A stretch of 12,500 nucleotides of DNA, taken from positions 1-12,500 of the forward strand of contig JAHBMJ010002979.1 of the NCBI GenBank assembly GCA_018398765.1, in the 5' to 3' direction. Positions 8,287 to 12,500 of this stretch are shown one piece after another (the stretch's first letter is position 1; each line of letters starts with the position of its first letter). Made by a program: the position numbers and the translations under genes. Source of the stretch: Chromera velia (taxonomy: Eukaryota; Sar; Chromeraceae). Below the pieces are notes generated by a model. The model worked only from the letters and a program-made list of their open reading frames with translations. It did no database searches and was not told the DNA's origin.

Positions 8287-9588
8287 CTAAGAGATGAGGT
8301 TCCCGAACGTACAGGAGTCAATATGGATTTTGAGGACCCTGTACTCGACGAGCTCGGGGATCTGGGATCTCACATTTCCTGAAACCTTGTAGACCTTGAA
8401 TTTTTCTGGAAACCCAGCCTGACGCCGGGTCCTGCTCGGGTCCTTCATCAGTTCACTCTCGTACTGGAAGACCGTGTAGACAGCAGACTTCGAACCAGAG
8501 GGCACCGCACCCATGGTGGTCTCGTCCTCCGGTCCCCGCGTGCGAGAGATGACCTCAGGAAGATGGAGATCGTGCTCCTCCATCATGTCCCTGATGCACT
8601 GGACTCCTCCCGCGGTGAACTCAGACTGGAAGGCTTGCATGACCATCATGCAAGTCTCCAAACCTGCAGGGAAGATAGCCCACACCATTCGTTCTAAGCC
8701 TGTCCGTTCAGGCTTATCAGACAAGAGCGTTTGCCAGGCTCCACGGACTCCTTCTCTCCATATATCGACCCCCATGTGGGTCCCAATAGGATCCCAAGCA
8801 GACAGGCGCTCCATAGCCCTATCATGCCACACAGGGAAGGTCGTTGTGTCGTAGTCGGGCGAGTACTTGGCTCCAGGCTCATAGCACAAAGGGAGGCTAA
8901 GCTGGTCTGCAAAGCGGACCTTTCCAAGAGACCCCTCCCCATGAGGGATCTTCTCTTCACCCTTGGACGCGTGGGTGGTCAGGTTAAACGAGTCCTCCTT
9001 CCCACGTGAGACGCCACCCGTCACTATGACACCATCATCGTCGTCCTGACCCCCAGGATCGACATGCTGCGAGGATACAGGAGGGACATTACCCCCCTGC
9101 TGCGCCTGTCCGGAGTCTGAGTTCTTCTTCTCGAAGTTCTCGTTGTTGAACCTGCCGGGAGAAAGGGTGTGCCCACCACGGCCGCGACCCCCACCGCCTC
9201 TTCTCCCCCCTGAGCCGCCCCCACGACCAGGATAGGGAGACCCTCGACGGTCTCTAGAGCCGCCTCCACGGCCTCCTCCAGGACCTCCCGGAGGACCTTT
9301 AGGACGGCCCCTGGAGCCGCCCTTGTCCTGCCCGGTCTTGTCCATCTCCTTCATCATCCATCGCTTCTTCGTGTTCTCATCAGAGCAGTTGTTGGGAGCA
9401 TGGCCCATCGTTTTATATGCTGGGCAGCCGTCCTTCTTCTAAATTTAAGGACAGGCCCTATGGCCCCCCGACTCTGCATGTCCGTCCGGACGGTTGCATC
9501 AGATTCTCAGGCACTGCCCATTATGGTACCCGTGTACGCGTTCCCTGAAAGTACACGTAGACCCTGGGTTTGATCTTGTCAAACCCTA
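8287..9588 (-). pseudogene. Gag-like N-terminal region: decayed zinc knuckle plus RGG-rich tract
   Basis: The clean frame starts at ATG 9408 and runs 373 codons to TAG 8289-8287, but coding character extends upstream. Just before and across the ATG the frame reads [14 protein letters not shown]. This fits the retroviral knuckle C-x2-C-x4-H-x4-C with the second Cys replaced by Tyr (TAT, one change from TGT). Further upstream the frame is Cys/His-rich but broken by TAG 9588, TGA 9501, TAA 9447 and TAG 9441. Residues about 30-80 of the 373-aa frame are an Arg/Gly/Pro-rich RGG tract typical of RNA-binding regions. Residues 170-373 are a folded-looking domain I do not recognise. It ends in [12 protein letters not shown], which resembles the D-S-G-x active-site loop of retropepsins. 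A knuckle this far toward the N-terminus is unusual, so the original capsid part may be missing or displaced. Confidence 0.55.
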
Positions 9589-9591
9589 GGT
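9561..9591. repeat. Hairpin at upstream edge of the retroelement
   Basis: ACCCTGGGTTTGA (9561-9573) pairs with TCAAACCCTAGGT (9579-9591), 11 of 13 bases matching, around a 5-nt loop. An 11-base A run follows directly. Coding character of the element fades here. Confidence 0.55.
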
Positions 9592-9611
9592 TTCAAAAAA
9601 AAAAATATTCT

Positions 9612-9698
9612 GGGTAACCCAGCATATGACGTCTATTTGTCACATGCTGGGTAACAGCAGAGTTACTCAGGATGTGACATCAACCAACCCAGCATATC
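9612..9698. repeat. Cluster of four CCCAGCAT-type repeats in alternating orientation
   Basis: GTAACCCAGCATATGAC (9614-9630) forms a stem with GTCACATGCTGGGTAAC (9639-9655), 15 of 17 bases matching, around an 8-nt loop. A third copy, GTTACTCAGGATGTGAC (9662-9678), and a partial fourth, AACCCAGCATAT (about 9686), follow. The position just upstream of the element's coding start fits a regulatory or terminal sequence, but no second copy at the other end was found. Confidence 0.55.
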
Positions 9699-9927
9699 GA
9701 TTTCGATCGAACCTAGCATTCGCACTCAGATCGCTTCATGAATCGAAATTTCAAATCAGACACATGAAAGGAAACAGTACAAACCGACTGACCAGCAAAA
9801 GAGGATGCTCCTTCCACAAGCAAAACAAGGCCACAAACAGCAGGAAGCGTGTTGGAGTCGATGTCGCTGAAGCCGGTTTTCGAATTGTGATTTCGATCTC
9901 AAGGTCGAAATCTCATTTCGATCGGTG
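9699..9927. repeat. Dispersed GATTTCGATC motifs
   Basis: GATTTCGATC or its complement recurs near 9699, 9741 (partial), 9888, 9903 (reverse) and 9914. The pair at 9888-9912 forms a stem GATTTCGA/TCGAAATC. Its function is unknown. Confidence 0.4.
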
Positions 9928-10080
9928 AGCGCCCTCCAGATTGTGCTCGCAGCATTCTTGGCTTTATCGAAGCCTTTCCTCACTGGAAAGGACTCCCAAC
10001 CAAAGGAGAAAAGCTTCTAAAAGCAGCTAAAGTCGCTGCGGGAGAGCAGACGGATGGTAGACGGACACACTGCCAGCCTG

Positions 10081-10205
10081 CGAGCGATGCGCGCAGTACG
10101 AGCATGTGCTCGCGCCGCGAGTAGCTGCTCGCAAGTTCTACTCGCGAGCAAAAAGCAATAACGCTTCGTGCGAGCGATCCACGGCGCGCCTGGCGCTGCG
10201 CGAAG
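10081..10205. repeat. CG-rich cluster of short palindromes (GCTCGC/GCGAGC)
   Basis: CGAGCATGTGCTCG (about 10098), CTCGCGCCGCGAG (about 10109) and TGCTCGC...GCGAGCA (about 10127-10151, 7-bp stem) lie back to back. More GCGAGCG copies sit at about 10081 and 10171. The stretch is much richer in CpG than its surroundings and could be a promoter-like CpG patch or a decayed repeat. Confidence 0.5.
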
Positions 10206-10230
10206 TACCGTTGTGTGCCCCACAAGCTGC

Positions 10231-10760
10231 CAAAGTGTTCAAGGACTCAAACTCTCCAGCGCCACCCGATTTTGCTCAAATTTGCTCTCAAAAAGCTTAG
10301 TTTTGCCCTCAAAACACACAGAAAGCTCAGTCTGTCCTCCTTTCTCCTCCTTTCTTTCTGTCCATTTGGTGCAATGCAAGAGGTTAAACTGGTACCGTAC
10401 GATGCCCCTAGGACTAGATAACTTGTGACTTTGTCGGGGTTTGATATAGTGATACGACTGGTCTGTTGGAACCGCTTTTGTGGCTTCAGTGAGCTGGAGT
10501 CTGTTGAGGTGTCTGTAGAGCTGGAGTTTCAGCAGACCTCCAGCCTCCCAAGAAGCGGTTATGGTAAGACAATTTGGTACTGCCATAGGCAAGACAACGT
10601 TCTACAACTCCTCCTTATGTTGGTTGCAGGTATGAAGCGCTGTGGAGGGATTTGATCCTTGCACTGGGTCTCTGGCTGGGACATTTTTTGGGAGTGTATC
10701 CTCCGTCTCTGAGCAGACCGGTTCATTGAACTCTGCTGAATGGACACCATTCATGATCCC
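10231..10760. other. Noncoding stretch, no supported gene
   Basis: Open frames of up to 117 codons occur on both strands but lack domains, and the two strands are equally open. The only structure I support is the hairpin at 10470-10560. Confidence 0.45.
10470..10560. repeat. 91-nt stem-loop, precursor-like
   Basis: The outer stem AACCGCTT (10470-10477) pairs with AAGCGGTT (10553-10560). The inner stem GCTGGAGTCTGTTG (10493-10506) pairs with CAGCAGACCTCCAGC (10530-10544) with one bulged base and at least one G-U pair, around a 23-nt loop. The stems are separated by an asymmetric internal loop (15 and 8 nt). The size resembles a small-RNA precursor, but nothing shows that it is expressed. Confidence 0.45.
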
Positions 10761-12500
10761 CTTTAGGAACTAACTTCCCGGCATTATAGGGAGTGTGTCG
10801 GTACGCATTTTATGGTAGGCAATGCATCACAGCCCTTCTAGGCTTATGATCATTATTCGAGTATTTTTTAGATTCGAACTTGACTTTTTAATCCGAACTT
10901 TTTAGCTGTTTTTGAAATAAAATCATCTCGTTAAAAAAAAAAAAACTTAAGTGTCACAAACCTTTTTTTTTTTTCATCATTTTTTTTTTTTCACTTGAAA
11001 AAATGATCTCATTTAAAAGTGTATTTTTGAAAGTTTCTAGGAAAGTTTAGTGATTTAAATTTTTTTTCAATAACCAAGATATTGTATGCACTAGCTGATT
11101 CTGTGTATGGTAGTCTCATAATGATTAATTGGTAGAAGACTTGCATGCGGGGGACTCTACCAAAAGTTTATCTTCAAAACCAGTTGGTATAATAGCATGT
11201 GTGCTTTCACTAAGTTTCGACCTAGTTTTATTTCAGCGTGATTTAATTGCATTAAACAGACTAGTTGACACAGCAGAAAGAGTGCATGCAATCAATTGAA
11301 ATTACAATTCATAAAATTTAAACTTCGTGCAATCCGGATCAGGACAAGAAAAAAGTGAATATTTAATTTAAAATTATAATTCTTAGTATAATTCATTTAA
11401 AACTTAGCTAAAAATTTATACTATAAATATTTTTATAGGATTTATTACCGATTTAAGTATAAACAATTTATTAATACCATATGTTCAATAAATAGAGTTT
11501 GAAAAAATTTCAAAAAAATCTCACATGTTCAAGAAGGATGCTCTAAAACAGCCATACAAAGAAACATACAGCCGGGGGTTGGAATTCATACTTTTGCTCT
11601 CTAGAGTGCTTCACAATCTTTAGATAGTCAGAAAAAAAAAAAATGCAAAATCAGACTTCCAAACAAAAAACCTAAATTTTTCACAAAGCATTAAAAAAGA
11701 TTGCTTATGACTCCGCTGTGTCAACAGATATATTTTTTAAGGATTAGTTGTATATTAGTGGGAGTTTATACACAAAAAGTTTCAGTTTCTAACTCTTCAT
11801 CGTTGCAAAGTTATATCTTTTGAAATTTTGCAGTGAATTATTGAACATACGGTATACTGGGCCGCGGCGGGCCTCAGCGCACGCTGAGACAAGACGGGGC
11901 CGCGCGCCGGTCAAAACTTGCATGCATGCATGCTGCCAGCCTGCAGAAGAGCACCCTGCAGTATCAAAATCGCATTATTCATCTGATCTAGTCCCTCCAA
12001 GAGAGTTATATTAGGTCCATCTGTGGGGCGATCCAGGGAAGGGCAAAGCGGGTGGTAGAGGCATTAGGGTACCGTCACTTTAGTGATTAAACTTCATATG
12101 AACACAGACTTGCAAACAGATTATAAACAACTTTATGCTATACAACAATTATATCTTTTCATACTACGATACTTTTCTTTCTTTTAAGCCTTTTAGTGCG
12201 ATCTAATATCTTAAAAGAATTTGATCCAGGTATGTATCCTGATCAGTATATAATTTTAGTCATTTTAATTAAAAACACATTTTTTTTAAAAAAAATGCCC
12301 CAGTACTCTTTTCTAATAATACATAAAAGCTAAGAGTAGTTTGCCTTTATTTATAAGAAAGAAACTTTGAATGTATGTTAAAACATTTTATTTTAATTTT
12401 TTTACGAGCGTGCATTCCGGTAGCACAATAAATATGAATAAAAAGTTAAAACTGTCACATTATATAGTGAAATATAACAAAATAAACAAAAAAACGGAGA
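10761..12500. other. AT-rich noncoding DNA with homopolymer runs
   Basis: There is no credible gene. Long A and T runs occur at about 10933-10992. ATCATTTTTT and AAAAAATGAT (about 10975-11006) are inverted. A perfect 20-bp palindrome of T8A8 flanked by CA/TG lies at 12278-12297. One short GC-rich island interrupts the region at about 11857-11920. Confidence 0.6.
11857..11960. other. Small GC island with hairpin and GCATGC run
   Basis: A GC-rich block of about 60 bp contains the palindrome CTCAGCGCACGCTGAG. It is followed by TGCATGCATGCATGC and two CTGCAG sites. The surrounding DNA is AT-rich. A similar TGCATGCATGCA run occurs at about 2438. Confidence 0.45.

Noticed and set aside
11128-11170. 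Possible tRNA or structured RNA (TTGGTAG/CTACCAA stem)
   Set aside because: Only one 7-bp stem is present, with no T-loop GTTCRA box, no anticodon arm and the wrong length for a tRNA.

Overview
The window looks like eukaryotic nuclear DNA: it has an apparent GT-AG intron, a Ty1/copia-type integrase relic, long AT-rich spacers with poly-A and poly-T runs, and large inverted repeats. No bacterial operon structure, rRNA or convincing tRNA is visible. The composition is patchy: a GC-rich block at about 3770-9590 lies between strongly AT-rich DNA at 3480-3770 and 10760-12500. The host group cannot be fixed from sequence alone. A protist or alga is a reasonable guess but only a guess.

Layout from left to right. 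Positions 1-1052 are one long inverted repeat with arms of roughly 515 bp that runs off the left edge. Each arm carries a 38-bp palindrome, and the arms carry matching G-rich and C-rich tracts. Positions 1179-2002 (possibly to 2092) hold a two-exon minus-strand gene of unknown function with a well-formed 65-nt intron and one in-frame TGA. Positions 2093-3770 contain no gene I can support, only a few hairpins and then an AT-rich spacer. Positions 3771-9591 hold a decayed minus-strand retroelement. Its reading frame can be followed for about 5.7 kb with a single frameshift. It contains a mutated zinc knuckle and an RGG-rich tract, a long unrecognised region with two candidate protease motifs, a GAG-pre-integrase HHCC-like segment, a DDE integrase of copia type, a proline/serine linker, an unrecognised domain with a BED-like zinc finger, and an acidic tail ending in TAA. 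Positions 9560-10230 are rich in short palindromes. Positions 10470-10560 can fold into a 91-nt hairpin. The rest is AT-rich noncoding DNA with one small GC island near 11857-11920.

Two points about the retroelement stand out. No reverse transcriptase or RNase H can be found, although the coding length is that of a full polyprotein and the C-terminus looks complete. Eight of the nine in-frame stops between the first ATG (9408) and the terminal TAA are TAG. Ordinary decay of a methylated transposon is the simplest explanation for the stops. The domain order, with the integrase followed by a zinc-finger domain where RT/RH should be, is the best candidate here for something not previously described. 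All domain calls were made by eye, without a database search.
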